Shown in pieces: positions 33,199 to 44,315 of a stretch of 64,000 nt of DNA. Position 1 is the first letter of the stretch. The number at the start of each line of letters is the position of its first letter. Under the pieces are notes generated by a model, which searched no databases, was not told the DNA's origin, and saw only the letters and a list, made by a program, of their open reading frames with translations. Source of the DNA: Lentinula raphanica (taxonomy: Eukaryota > Basidiomycota > Agaricomycetes > Agaricales > Omphalotaceae); contig JANVFP010000010.1 in the NCBI GenBank assembly GCA_027919835.1, forward strand, positions 1,364,001-1,428,000. Reading direction: 5' to 3'. Position numbers and translations under genes: made by a program.

Positions 33199-34200
33199 TC
33201 AGACTCGGATTTGGGTAGTCGACCCGCCGATTTCGATTCCGCCGGAGGACGAAGTGACGACCGCGCAGATATCTGTTCCTCCCAAGGTCCCGATTTCTTT
33301 GATGATGATGACAAGTCGTTCGATGAGCTTCTGCTTCTCCTTCTGGCAGAGAAACAAGGCCTCTTCCAGCCTCAGAATTTCGCAGTCGATCTGGTGACGC
33401 AAGTCCCAGTATGGGCTCACTTCGCCTTCACGGAGAGGTAAAAGGGCAGCACATTTCAAGTCGGGGTGGTGGTGGTGGTGACCACCGTTACCATGAGGGA
33501 CATCGGATAGACCGCATACTTTTCCAGTGAAAGGCCCAAGATGTACGGGGCCCCAAGGACCCATGCCAACTGGTCCATATATAGTAGCGGCCACCCACTT
33601 GCTGTCATCGAAGTCAATTTCTTGGAATCTAGGAGGAGGGCTGACAGGCCCTGCGGTCACCCATTCGCTGTCGGAGACAAAGGAAGTCTGTGATCCATCT
33701 TCGTAAAGCACAACACCAGTGAAGATGACTCCAGAGACGTCGACGTAGTTGGAAGCATTCACAGCTATGACGTTCTTGGTGTGGCTGAGGGATACGCTGT
33801 AGATGTCCAGCTCGCGGAATGCGGAACCGGCTGGGTCACCTCCCTTGCGGAAGTTGTCGCCAATTTCGACACCGTTGACCCAGACAGTATATGCATCGTC
33901 CCTGGTGAAATGGAATAAGAATATGAACACTGGGATCAGCGGAGGGGATAGGATTAACACTTACGCAGCAATTGCAAAGGTGACGCAGACCGCCCTTGAC
34001 CGACCTACAGGCAACGTTCTGCGGAACGCTCGCATGGAGCTAGGGACTGCTCCCTCCGCAGACCAGATCCACTTCATGCTCATCAGATCAAGATTCGGAA
34101 GGGTGGCTACACCGTTCTGAGCATTAACTGGAGCGATGTTCCCGATGAGTCCACCGAAGAGGGCGACCGCCCCAAGAAGGACTACGGAGGTCATTGACAT
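33199..34200 (-). CDS. Secreted protein with rhamnosidase-D0-like domain, copy 1
   Basis: Exons 34200-33965 and 33901-33199 give 312 residues. A signal peptide (MSMTSVVLLGAVALFGGLIG) precedes a beta-sandwich-like domain. KWIWSAEGAVPSSMRAFRRT and AIAADDAYTVWVNGVEIGDN resemble the N-terminal carbohydrate-binding (D0) domain of alpha-L-rhamnosidases (W-I-W ... F-R-x-x-F ... A-D-D-x-Y-x-x-W-V-N-G). The domain ends near FDDSKWVAATIYGPVGMGPW. No catalytic domain follows. Instead there is a His-rich linker (GGHHHHHPDLK) and a coiled-coil-like C-terminus (EILRLEEALFLCQKEKQKLI). It is probably an extracellular sugar-binding or structural protein, not an enzyme. The adjacent GH28 gene makes a plant-polysaccharide role possible. 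Start chosen at the ATG before the signal peptide. Confidence 0.75.
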
Positions 34201-34324
34201 CGTCAATCAAATTGAAAGAGTTCTGAACAAGGAGCTTTTCTTACGTTTTGAGTTGAATATCATGCTGGGGCTCTAGAGGCTGGTAGGGGGCTGCTTGAGT
34301 ATTCAGCGATGGATTTGCTGGCTT

Positions 34325-34747
34325 TTATCCTTGTTCGACACGCACCTTGCCTATGACAAATCCGTCGAAGTACAGTGTATTCCAGGCAACATTGCTCACC
34401 ACTTTGATAGACCACTGTATTCTAATCGAATTTTTTTGTTTCTTCAGGACATACGCATCAGGGTTGAAAACTCTAGTTGAAGTTTGGATGAAAGCTGGAA
34501 TGCAATTCTCATAAACCGTGATGATGGGAATGTATGTCTGAGAGGAAACTGTGTCTTTTGCTGGCTGGTAATCCGATGATATTTCTATGAGAGTCCCGAT
34601 TCCTGTGATCCGAGTCTCAGTATCCGACCCCACAATCCCTATATCAATATACTCCGCGACGCTGAGCGTCAGGCCCGGTGTCAACTGTCCCATATAATGA
34701 GCATATTGATCATTATACGCGTCTTGAGAACAGCCACAGAAGGGCAT
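34325..34747 (-). CDS. Hypothetical protein, probable last exon of a multi-exon gene
   Basis: A 140-codon frame reads MPFCGCSQDAYNDQYAHYMG through WNTLYFDGFVIGKVRVEQG, with alternating hydrophobic residues suggesting beta strands (TLSVAEYIDIGIVGSDTETR). The frame continues upstream (IKEIITQLGKAI) to a good acceptor and branch point (ttctaatc ... atcaaag) at about 34771-34800. The real gene therefore likely has earlier exons; a candidate is MESGGRRGIHG ending in a GTAAGT donor near 35265. I could not complete the model. The equivalent stretch in the second repeat unit is broken. No family recognised. Confidence 0.45.
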   Translation of the reverse strand: MPFCGCSQDAYNDQYAHYMGQLTPGLTLSVAEYIDIGIVGSDTETRITGIGTLIEISSDYQPAKDTVSSQTYIPIITVYENCIPAFIQTSTRVFNPDAYVLKKQKNSIRIQWSIKVVSNVAWNTLYFDGFVIGKVRVEQG

Positions 34748-35713
34748 GATAGCTTTGCCTAGTTGGGTAATGATTTCTTTGATAGAAACAGGATTAGAAC
34801 ATGGAAGCGCGAATGGACTGAACGAACAGATTCAACGGAAGAACATTTATGAATCATTCGAAGTAAAATGCAAGACGTATGTCAGAAACGGTGATATACT
34901 ACATACCTCATCGCTGATGAACTGATTAATTGCCTGGCTGTAAAATAGCTGTATGTATGTAGGTCGACCAGCGAAGATTCAAGACGGCGCCGCTGTGAAC
35001 TTTGACAGACGAGTGTGGGCTTGGGGCCTATGAAATACGTTCGGATTTGAAGCAGAGTAGTGTATACTAGAAAGGAGGCACGCAAACCAAAAATCAGATC
35101 ATCATGAGGACCAAGAACTCCCGGTCATTCGTGGGGTAGACTGCAAAGATGGATAAACCCCGTCGCCTCCCGTCGCCGAAGCAAATTGACTCAATATTAA
35201 ATACTTGACACTGAATCTCAACTCAGTTGTGAACATAGACGATGTCAGCAAGTATTGTAACTTACCGTGAATCCCTCTCCGGCCTCCGCTTTCCATCTCT
35301 ACAATATGTACATCGGTGACTGTCTGAAGAAATGGCAGTCTACCCAATGAGTCTCAACTTTCGGGCATCTACCTGAAACGTCCAAAAGCGGGGCTCTCTT
35401 CTTTACGAACATCACCCATAAATCCCCTTTGCAGCGGGGCATTCATAACCTGCAAAATGATCACTGCGAGGGTGCTGGGACACAACATTTCAGTGGTGTG
35501 AATGAATCTGGCATTGGTCGACAAAAGACAGACAGACAAATGTAGCTGTTCGAGGTTTCAGGGAGAGAAATAAGATCCGAAATAAAATCAGACAGAACAA
35601 GAAAATAAGAGTCGCAAGACTAGCGATTATTCAAGCGTCGGCGTATCACCAACCTCCTCAGGTATCGAGTCTGTCGACCGCGGGTCGCTTCAAAAAGCGA
35701 GGATATCGGAAGT

Positions 35714-36716
35714 TTAGAGTCGAGGGAGTGGGATTTGGGTGCTCGAACCGATCTGGCCGCCGGACTCAGTGACCACCTTGCAGATATCTGTTCCTCCCGC
35801 GCTCGATATTTCTTTAATGATGATGACAAGTTGGTCGATGAGCTTGCGCTTCTCCTTCTGGCAAAGAAACAAGGCCTCTTCTAGCCTCAGAATTTCGCAG
35901 TCGATTTGGTGACGCAAGTCCCAGTATGGGCTGATTTCGCCCTCACGGAGAGGTAGAAGGGCAGCGCATTTCAAGTCGGGGTGGTGAGGGCGACCCTGAC
36001 CGTGACCATGAGGCTGGTCGGATTGACCACATACTTTTCCAGTGAAAGGACCAAGATGCACGGGGCCCCAAGGACCTATACCGACTGGTCCATATATAGT
36101 AGCGGCCACCCACTTGCTGTCGTCGAAATCGATTTCTTGGAATCTATCAGGAGGACTGACAGGTCCTGCGGTCACCCAGTTGTTGTCGGAGACAAAAGAG
36201 ACTTGTGATCCATCTTCGTACAGCACAACACCGGTGAAGATCACTCCTGAGACGTCGACGTAGTTGGATGCATTCACAGCAATGACGTTCTTGGTGTGGC
36301 TGAGGGATACGCTGTAGATGTCCAGCTCGCGGAATGCGGAACCGGCTGGGTCCCCTCCCTTGCGCAAGTTGTCACCAATCTCGACACCATTAACCCAGAC
36401 AGTATATGCATCGTCCCTGGTAGAGTGGAAATGAGATTATGAACACTGGGATCGGCGGAGGGGATATGATTAACACTTACGCAGCAATTGCAAAGGTGAC
36501 GCAGACCGCCCTCGACCTTCCTTCAGGTAACGTTCTGCGGAAGGCCCGCATGGAGTTAGCGACTGCTCCTTCTGCAGACCAGATCCACTTCATGCTCATC
36601 AGATCAAAATTCGGAAGGGTGGCTACACCGTTCTGAGCATTGACTGGATCGATGTTACTGCTGAGTCCACTAAAGAGGGCAAACGCCCCAAGAAGAACTA
36701 CGGAGGGGACAGACAT
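35714..36716 (-). CDS. Secreted protein with rhamnosidase-D0-like domain, copy 2
   Basis: Exons 36716-36481 and 36416-35714 give 312 residues, the same lengths as copy 1 at 33199-34200. Signal peptide MSVPSVVLLGAFALFSGLSS; domain signatures KWIWSAEGAVANSMRAFRRT and FAIAADDAYTVWVNGVEIGD. The His-rich linker is altered (PHGHGQGRPHHPDLK). The coiled-coil segment is retained (EILRLEEALFLCQKEKRKLI), but the C-terminus differs (GQIGSSTQIPLPRL). Both frames are intact, so purifying selection on both copies is plausible. Function as for copy 1, unknown beyond likely secretion and possible carbohydrate binding. Confidence 0.75.
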
Positions 36717-36829
36717 CGTCAACGAAATTTAGAAAGTCGTGAATGATAGAAGCTTTCTTACATTTTGAGTTGAATATCATGATGAGACTTCAGATGCTGC
36801 TTGAGCGGTCGGCTTGAGAGATCAGCTAA

Positions 36830-37830
36830 AATTCTCCTGGCTTTTATGTGCGGTCTCTGTATGCCAAATCAGCCAAAACAGAACAGTGTATTCCGAATGA
36901 CATTACAATACTTGCAACCTTGATGGACCATGTTCCATGAGTTTCCTCAATTCTTGAGTACAGATGCATCAGAACTGAAAACTCTTGATAAAGTTTGGAT
37001 GAAAGCTAGGATGTGATATTAGGCCTGTGACGATGCAGATGTATTGAATCCGAGAGGGAACCTTTTCCTTCGCGAGGCAGTAATTCTCTGTGGGCCTCAA
37101 GTCCCGACATGAAATAGTCTAGACTGATCGTGAAGGTCGTTTTGGAAAGCAGCCACAAAAGCACAGGATAACTTTTTCTAGCCTTTCCTAGCTGGGAAAG
37201 AGACGTGTTCAAAATCTGGAAGCATTTCAAGAATCGACTAAACGTACGTATTCAACGGAAAAACACTTTGTGAACTTGGACCATTCGAAGTAAGGTGCAG
37301 GATATATGTCAGGAAGTGTGATGTTCTGATCAATTACTGACAAATAGGTTGAATTGCTGGCCGCAGAGAAGCTGTAGGCAAAGAAGATTCAGAACGTCGA
37401 ACGACTGTGAAATTTCGCAGACGCGTTCGGCCTAGAGAGTCGAGACTACGTTCAGATCCGAGGTGTATTACATGGAAGAAACACCACAACCATCTTTCCT
37501 CATTGGCAGGCACCGACAAGCATAGTGTATTCAGATCAAGAGCCAATCAGTTGGTGGAGGTAGACTGTGGATATGATAGACCCCGAAGCAGAAATCGACT
37601 CTAAATTTGACTCTAGATATCTTCGCAGATGTGAACATGAACATTGTCAACCCTTGTCAACCTGCATTATGACTTACCGTGCTTCCCTCTCCGCATTTTC
37701 ACCTCTCTAATAGCATCGGGAGTACTAAGTCAAGTAGTAAGCTCAAGTAGCATCCGATGGAGAGTCAATAGCATTTCTTGCCAATGACTTTCGGGCATCG
37801 GTGGTCTGACGAGCAGCGTGTGTTGCAAGT
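36830..37830 (-). pseudogene. Degraded copy of the 34325-34747 gene and its upstream exons
   Basis: Aligns in order with 34320-35400 of unit B1, but stops and indels break the reading frame equivalent to 34325-34747. Only short fragments remain open. The candidate exon donor 'acttaccgtg' persists near 37675. Confidence 0.55.
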
Positions 37831-38590
37831 ACATGAATCTTCATATATCATAATCAGAGTGAGCGAGGCATGTTGAGCTCCGGGAAAAAATCGAGATTGA
37901 GCGAGTAGATCATAGCACAAGTACAAAGTTTGGCCAAGTACAATCATCAGTTTCATGGCAGAGGTCTTGCTCTATTACGTAAGATCGTTGCACAGTCACG
38001 GGTAGAGGCGCTTGAGCGCTTAATAGTCAAAGCTGGATTATCATCGCCACTGACCTTCTACGACCTATTCCAGCCTGTTACCTCCTCCTATAACCCGCGA
38101 TTGTCTGCTTCGATCTCAGGTTGAGAACTAGAATGTGAACTAGCCAAAGGCCGCTCAAGCTGCATACCCGGGACGACTTATCGAGTCAAACACGAGGGCC
38201 GGTGGCAAACAGAGTCCCTCAGGCTTCAGCCTCTCCTTTGGACCATTGCTGTGCATTGCCTTCTTCGTACTGTGCACTGCGGTCAAAGACGCAAGAAATC
38301 TTCTGCCATTGATCCAGATCTGGACACTTGAGGGAGTATCAAGCGGGAGGTCTGCTCCTCTTTGTATCTCAAACTTGCTGTGTCACTGAAATCAAAACAT
38401 ACATGTTAGGCAACTTGAACGTCTCGTACTATTCAGCCAACTCGCTGTAGCTAAATCGCATCTCCGTTCCCAGTCTCTTGCCAAGCAATGATCTACACTC
38501 GACCTTGCGATTAAGACATGATATATAGGGCTTCGGCATCATCTCTCGTTCGTGTTTCGAAACATACATAAACGCCAGGTGCAAAATTTT
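37831..38590. other. Intergenic stretch, with a faint third relative of the 299-bp repeat
   Basis: No gene recognised. Around 38310-38355 the sequence 'gatctggacacttgaggga' and following bases resemble the start of the 299-bp repeat, suggesting a decayed or partial copy. Confidence 0.35.
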
Positions 38591-38889
38591 TTCTACCCTT
38601 CGTACGGATCTGAATACTCAAGGGGGTACCGCGGGAGGTATCTGTGACTAGGACCAGCTCGGCCGAGGAGCGACTCAACTCGCGCGAACTAATCCCCTGT
38701 GGAATCGTCCTTTTACCGTTCCACAGTCACAGATCAGTACCAAGGTGTTTGAGGGTATGAGCAGTGAACTCAAATTGCCTCGGGTGGTAACCCTATTAGT
38801 GCCTATCTAGAACACTTAGGTCTTAAATGACACTTAGGTCGTAACACGCCCTGTCAATTGGGAGGTAAGTGGGCCCTGATGCACACACC
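38591..38889. repeat. 299-bp non-coding direct repeat, copy 1
   Basis: Near-identical in length and sequence to 39285-39583 (by eye over 90%). It starts 'ttctacccttcgtac' and ends 'gcacacacc'. Inside, 'ggtatctgtgact' faces 'agtcacagatcagtacc' as inverted arms around a ~90-nt loop, and 'acacttaggtc' is repeated twice near the end. No ORF spans it; no terminal inverted repeats. Confidence 0.9.
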
Positions 38890-39284
38890 GGCTACTAGAC
38901 ATAGGATATGAAACCTACTAAAAACACCAATTTTGATTGCAAAGAGGTTTGAAAACGGTTGAGCGTTGCTAGCGCTCCTAAGACTTGGATGGACTCAGAT
39001 CCATTTTAAGCAGACCCGCCATCTCCGAAGTTTTCCATCTGTCTCGCCTCTATCCACTTTTCAATTACCTACATGGTACAATATCCGAGATTCAAAGGAA
39101 ATAATCGCAATGGCGATTCCTAATTTCGTATGTTTTGTCTTTTATGAACTGCCTAAGCAACAATGGTGGCACGCTGGCATTTTGGACAAAAGGACAAGTT
39201 TGACTCGCAGCGGTGAAAGTTCATCGAACACTCTGCTAATGCTAATGGGCTAATGGCGGGTTGAATCGGCAAAAAAAAACAAAC
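38890..39284. other. Spacer between the two 299-bp repeats
   Basis: 395 bp of unrelated sequence with only short ORFs. No gene recognised. Confidence 0.4.
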
Positions 39285-39583
39285 TTCTACCCTTCGTACA
39301 GATCTGAATACTCAAGGGGGTACCGCGGGGGTATCTGTGACTAGGATTAGCTCTGCCGAGGAGGGACTCAACTCGCGCGAACTAATCCCCCATGGAATCG
39401 TCCTTGTAGCGTTCCACAGTCACAGATCAGTACCAAGATGTTTGAGGGTATGAGCAGTGAGCCCAAATTGCCTCGGGTGGTAACCCTACTAGTGCCTATC
39501 TAGGACACTTAGGTCTTAAATGACACTTAGGTCATAAACACGCCCTGTCAATTGGGAGGTAAGTGGGCCCTGGCGCACACACC
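39285..39583. repeat. 299-bp non-coding direct repeat, copy 2
   Basis: Second copy, exactly the same length as the first by my count. Substitutions lie mainly in the loop between the inverted arms and in the GGGAGG/GGGG run, while the arms are kept. It begins after an A9 run and 'caaac'. Confidence 0.9.
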
Positions 39584-39818
39584 AATTGTACATCCGAGAG
39601 TTTGAGACCTCTTGGACAAAGCATTTTTGTTTGCAGACCGTAGTTGGAAAAGTTGGAACCTGAGCTTGAGCGCTTGAGCGGTTGAACACTTACATAATGA
39701 CATCGAGTCGCGGTCAGGTCGCGGCGCTTTCGAACTTTACAACTCAGACTCTTTCTTACTTTCTTCACTCTCAACCGACAAGTCTTCTTCATATCTATCT
39801 CTACTCAACGATTACACC

Positions 39819-41714
39819 ATGACTCACGAGGAAGTGCAGCGCAGATTGTTTTTACTTCTTCCTCAAGACACAGCTCACTCAAGATTCAATGAAATCAGAA
39901 AAGCGTTCCTCAATTCTACATTACCCCATAAACGTCAGAATGCGCTCGTATCAGTTGGACGTCAAAAACTCGATTCAATGGTCAAGGAAGACTTCGGCAA
40001 GCTGACGATTAGTCCCAGTGACACAGAGGAAACCACGGTTGCAGTGAGCTATCCCTTGAGATCTAGATACGTCGATATCCAGCTGAGTCTTTCTCTCAGA
40101 TGGTTCTCGCTATCATTCGTACTCCAGATTATCACCAGACCATGTTCGGCCGAGGCGATAGTGGTCTCGATAAGTTCATTGCGACTGGCGATTTGATTGA
40201 GCTCTACCTTGGCTCCAACTTCTGTCCTGGAAGAGGATTCAGTCCCGAGGCGATCTCATTCCTACGGACTAATTGCTTTGTGCCGCTCAAGCAAGCTCTG
40301 ACTGATCTCACCTTAAACGATTTGCACAACGAACCCGTTCAAGATCCATCGAAGCCTGTCCCGTCGAAGAGTGTCCCGTCGAAGCGTGCACTCGCTCAGG
40401 TCGATGGAAATCAGGAGTTCTCTTGCTCCAAAAAGCGAGCATTCACCGCCAACAAAGGTTCAATCTCGCCTATATGCCGGCACTTCTGGCTCTGATCTCA
40501 TCTCATTTTTAGAAAACATGAACCCGACCTCTCGACGATCGCCAAAACGGAAACTACCCATCACAAATTTACGAAGGAAACGCGCCATTTCCACATTCAA
40601 ATCCGACGCTTTGGAACCAGCAAAGGCGAGCGCTCCCGACCTGCAAGACATCAACATGGATTCGGACCAAGAAGTTACTGATGAATCGCCCGAAGCCCTC
40701 AATGCAAGACCAGCAGCAGGATCAACAGTGCTCGTGGATATGACCGCGTTCATCAACGAAGACTCGGTTTCTACAAGTTGTAGGCCTGAACTTGAATTCC
40801 GCGAGACCTCTCCTTCTCCTTCGTGGTCGGTCGTACATGATGATTCCTTCAAGGTTGCCTCTATTCATCCCTCACAAGCGCGCGATTGCGAATTGCCCGG
40901 TTTGCCTAAAGGTTATCTAGATGACGAACGTAGAAACGATCTCACAACCCCTCAAACCACATCTTACGACGACGTATCTGTAGCTGACATCGACGGTCCT
41001 TCCAATGGCCTTCCTGTGATCAAATCTTCGTTGTATCCCCAACCCCGCCGTCCATCTGCCATCAGTCACTCTTCATCATCTTGCGTCGATTCTGGTGACT
41101 TGAATGTATTCTTACCTACCCAAACCCACCTTCGCTCTCAAGGGTTTTCTGCGCATACAGTCAAAAAATACGAAGAGCAACCTCGTAGGATAACCAAACG
41201 TCCGTCCAGTGTTTTCCTGCCTTCGGATCCTTATTTGGCTGCACAAGGTCTCCCTCTTCCATTCAGGAGCGCGCTGTTTGGTCCTGCGACGCGGTCATCC
41301 TCAAGCTCTTCCCGGTTAGAAGGAGAATGCGACTCGAAACACAAGCTTGCACCTCACGATGTGGAATTCATATCAATCAAGATTCGTGTTCAATCCATCA
41401 AGACTTGGATTTCCCGAGCTCTAGTGTGTTTCTTCACGTTCTCCCTCCTGTCTATTCTCTCTGCCTTCCTTGAAGTCGAGTCGCGTCCTCTACTGTTCTT
41501 TCTCATACTGGCTGTTGTTCCTTCGTGTTACTCTGTGCTGTTCAGCACAGAGCAGCCATTGTCGGTTTCTTTATTGAAACATTGCTTGATGGCGGCAGTT
41601 TTCACGATCTGTGCAGTCATCGGGTCTCTTCTGGTCCTGGCCTCACTCATCTATTCCTTGACACCAAAGGACCCCGTCACGATCCCTACGAAAACACAAT
41701 TAGACAAATACTGA
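39819..41714 (+). CDS. Three-TM protein of unknown function
   Basis: Three exons (39819-40043, 40100-40457, 40513-41714) total 594 residues with consistent phases. The N-terminal ~150 residues look folded and helical (MTHEEVQRRLFLLLPQDTAH; GRGFSPEAISFLRTNCFVPL). A long polar, Ser/Pro-rich middle follows, with basic patches (RRSPKRKLPITNLRRKRA). The C-terminus has an amphipathic stretch (EFISIKIRVQSIKTWISRAL) and three hydrophobic segments: VCFFTFSLLSILSAFL, PLLFFLILAVVPSCYSVLF and LMAAVFTICAVIGSLLVLAS. It is likely a membrane-anchored cytosolic protein. I do not recognise the family. Confidence 0.7.
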
Positions 41715-41893
41715 AGTGACTCAAATGTCTTCCTCTTTAGGCCACATCTTCATACTCTCAAACGATTGACGCATTCTACGACTACGCAACATACCTACTA
41801 GCCTTCATACCTACTAGCCTTATAGATTTGTAAACCATCGGGATACGCTCCTCTTAGTAGATTTTGTACTGTACCACATACATACTATGCAAT

Positions 41894-44074
41894 TCAGAGT
41901 TTCGCCATAACCACAACTGGGGGAATGATTCCTCCACCTGTGCCCGATTGAGTATTGCCCTGTTCACCTTCGTTTGCGCCCAGGAACGATTCTGTTGCCC
42001 CTCTCACTTCATTCAGCCACTCTTCTACAACGTCTCGTGTATAGACGTTTTCGTCCCAGAATATGTTAAGACTAAGCTGCCCTTGAGCGGTTGATGCACC
42101 AAGATAGAGTTCCGTTGGCCGACAACGAAGGTGTGTGGTGGATTTCACTAGATGAAGGGTAGGTGCAGTCGACTCGCTATCGCGGGGATAACGTGGTGGG
42201 ACTAGATGGTCAGACTGATTGAGATACGAGCAAGGGTAAGTAGACGGATCGGTGAATTCTATTAGAAGAGATGCTTACATTCCCCAAACTCGATCCTCCA
42301 TGACCCATAACAGCACCTCCCACAGCGTCAGGTTGAACGAGCGGCGGAATTGGTGCATCATCTCCAAAATCAGGTCTCGGGATATCTTTTCTACACATGA
42401 GCGCCGCTGTCCGACTTCTTCTGACACGCATAGAAATTAGGCTTGCGGCATGCACGTCCAGGAATCTCGGATGACGAAAAACCTCCAGGGATTGTTTTCG
42501 AATATTCTTGCATCGCATGTGAAAGCGTTCCTTGGAAAGCATCTCGTCATACGACGGCATCTTGATTTCCGAGGTAGCTAAGGTTCCCGCCTCAAAGTCA
42601 TCACTAAGACTGTCTGCCAGAACACCTGATTCTCCCAGAGGCATGAAAGGCAGAGCAAAGAAGAAATAGCTGATACTTAAACAGACATTCCCAGCTCCGC
42701 CTTCGCTATACCAGTTCTGGTCGAGGTAGGGTCGGAGATTCAAAGGTCCACCAGTCATCATGCGCTGACGGCGACGATATGACCATTCTTCGTCATCGAT
42801 ATCCTCATTCGTGGACAGTGGAATCCCCCGACGTTTCTTCGTCAACGTGAGCAAGCGTCTACGGAGCAAGACCCGAGTGATGGCAAGTTGTCCCAGGATG
42901 GGATGTGCGTTCCCGAACGTGATGCCGAGTTGTTTGCATGTGCGAAGAATGTTGGTCGTTTGAGCGGGGCTGAAGGCATATGTGATGAATGCGGATTTGG
43001 CTGGAGTGTAAGGAGTAGAAGGTCGAATGATGCGAGGGAGGGTATGTCCGCCCTATATTCAGAGGTGGACACGTAAACAACGAGTCAGAGATATTCACGC
43101 GATGATACGAGTGAAAAGGACCGACCTTTATTTTGGCGGACCTCAGTTCAAGGAGAATTTTCCCCAAAACCCTATGCCATCTCCTCCGAGCTCTTGAGTA
43201 GTTGGGTCTTTCGTCAGGATAAAGTGACTCTGATGAAACACTCAACCTGAGGCGTTTCTCCAACATCTCCTTATTACCCAGCGTCGCGTCGACTTCGTGT
43301 TCTCTATTCTTCCCATGAGAAAGAACGTCCAAGAATTCTGAAAGTATGGTCGCGTTCGCAATTCCATCAGTGATCAGATGAGCGGCCTGAATCATCACAT
43401 GGAACTTCGAAGAGCAATCCGTCCGCCTGATAAAAAGGATACAAGCCGGAAGGATGTTGGATAGAAGTCTTGACGGTGCATCCGGCACCGTTTGTGAAAA
43501 GGAACTACCTTCTTGCCAGGTCTGTACATCTGCCCAGCTAAATCCGTTCATGATTCCCTCCGCAAGGACGTTGGCTTCTTCGCCAGAGGCACAAGAGAGA
43601 AATACAACCTCCTTGGGATGGGCATGCGGAGGATTATTCGACGATAGACGTGCAGGATCTACAACGAAGAATACCTCTTCCTCGAGAGTATCCGCTTGTG
43701 ATGCGTTGGAGAGGGATGTCGCAGTAGCAGGCGAAATCGGACGCTCTTCGATACGCGCACCAAGGAGAGGATAACGACTCTTGAGTATTATCCAAGCAGC
43801 TCGGACATTCTCTTCGCTCTGGATCTATCGGAAACCAGGCGTTAGTCATGCGAGAAAAGGAAAGGAAGTTCGATTGAGCCATTACATCTGAATGTGAAGA
43901 CGATGGGGATATTTCAACGATAGCATGTTGTAGAGTATCTGCCGTTCCCTGGTATACGCTGTCCCAATAGAACCCAAGCTCGTTTGGGCCCAGGAGTCGC
44001 TCGTAATGATCATCCTTTAGAGTATGTCCTGGGTGGTAGGTCCATGCAGATATAGACGGTCCAGGTGCGTTCAT
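41894..44074 (-). CDS. CoA-dependent acyltransferase / condensation-type protein with peroxisomal signal
   Basis: Exons 44074-43886, 43824-43126, 43052-42279 and 42214-41894 give 660 residues. The chloramphenicol-acetyltransferase-like fold is indicated by RAAWIILKSRYPLLGARIEE near the start and by the catalytic motif QAAHLITDGIAN (H-x-x-x-D-G). A helical part (SPAQTTNILRTCKQLGITFG) and GGPLNLRPYLDQNW follow, a place where family members commonly carry D-F-G-W-G; here only Gly-rich SEGGAGNVCLS is seen. The last residues are AKL-COOH, a standard type 1 peroxisomal targeting signal. It probably transfers an acyl group from acyl-CoA to an alcohol or amine, possibly in peroxisomes. Substrate unknown. 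Confidence 0.75.
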
Positions 44075-44315
44075 GGATGTGTCCTTGTCCTGCGAGAAGT
44101 ACGAAAATCACTGAAAATCATTTTGACAAATTATTCTTGTGGGAAAATATCTGCATCTCGGACTTGAATCGGAAGGGACCCGAGAGTTCCGCTGGATCCG
44201 AAGACTCAGTTTTATGAGGCTGTAGTTAACTTTAGTCTTTTTACTTATCACTACGTACATATCCTATCCAACGAACAACACCAAAACTTATATGATCAAC
44301 CCATACCCCTTTGAA

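Larger units (their letters stand above)
33110..35400. repeat. Tandem duplication, unit B1
   Basis: Homologous to 35615-37830 in order and orientation. The rhamnosidase-like gene is very similar. The upstream part, with the 34325-34747 ORF and its 5' flank, is more diverged but clearly related (shared 'aaagtttggatgaaagct', 'cagtgtattcc', 'gactttcgggcat'). Confidence 0.85.
35615..37830. repeat. Tandem duplication, unit B2
   Basis: Second copy of 33110-35400. Its rhamnosidase-like gene has the same exon lengths (236 and 703 nt) as the one in unit B1. The upstream gene segment is degraded. Confidence 0.85.

Noticed and set aside
38591..39583. 299-bp repeats as LTRs of one element
   Set aside because: They lack TG...CA ends, the 395-bp interior has no retroelement sequence, and there is no primer site or polypurine tract.
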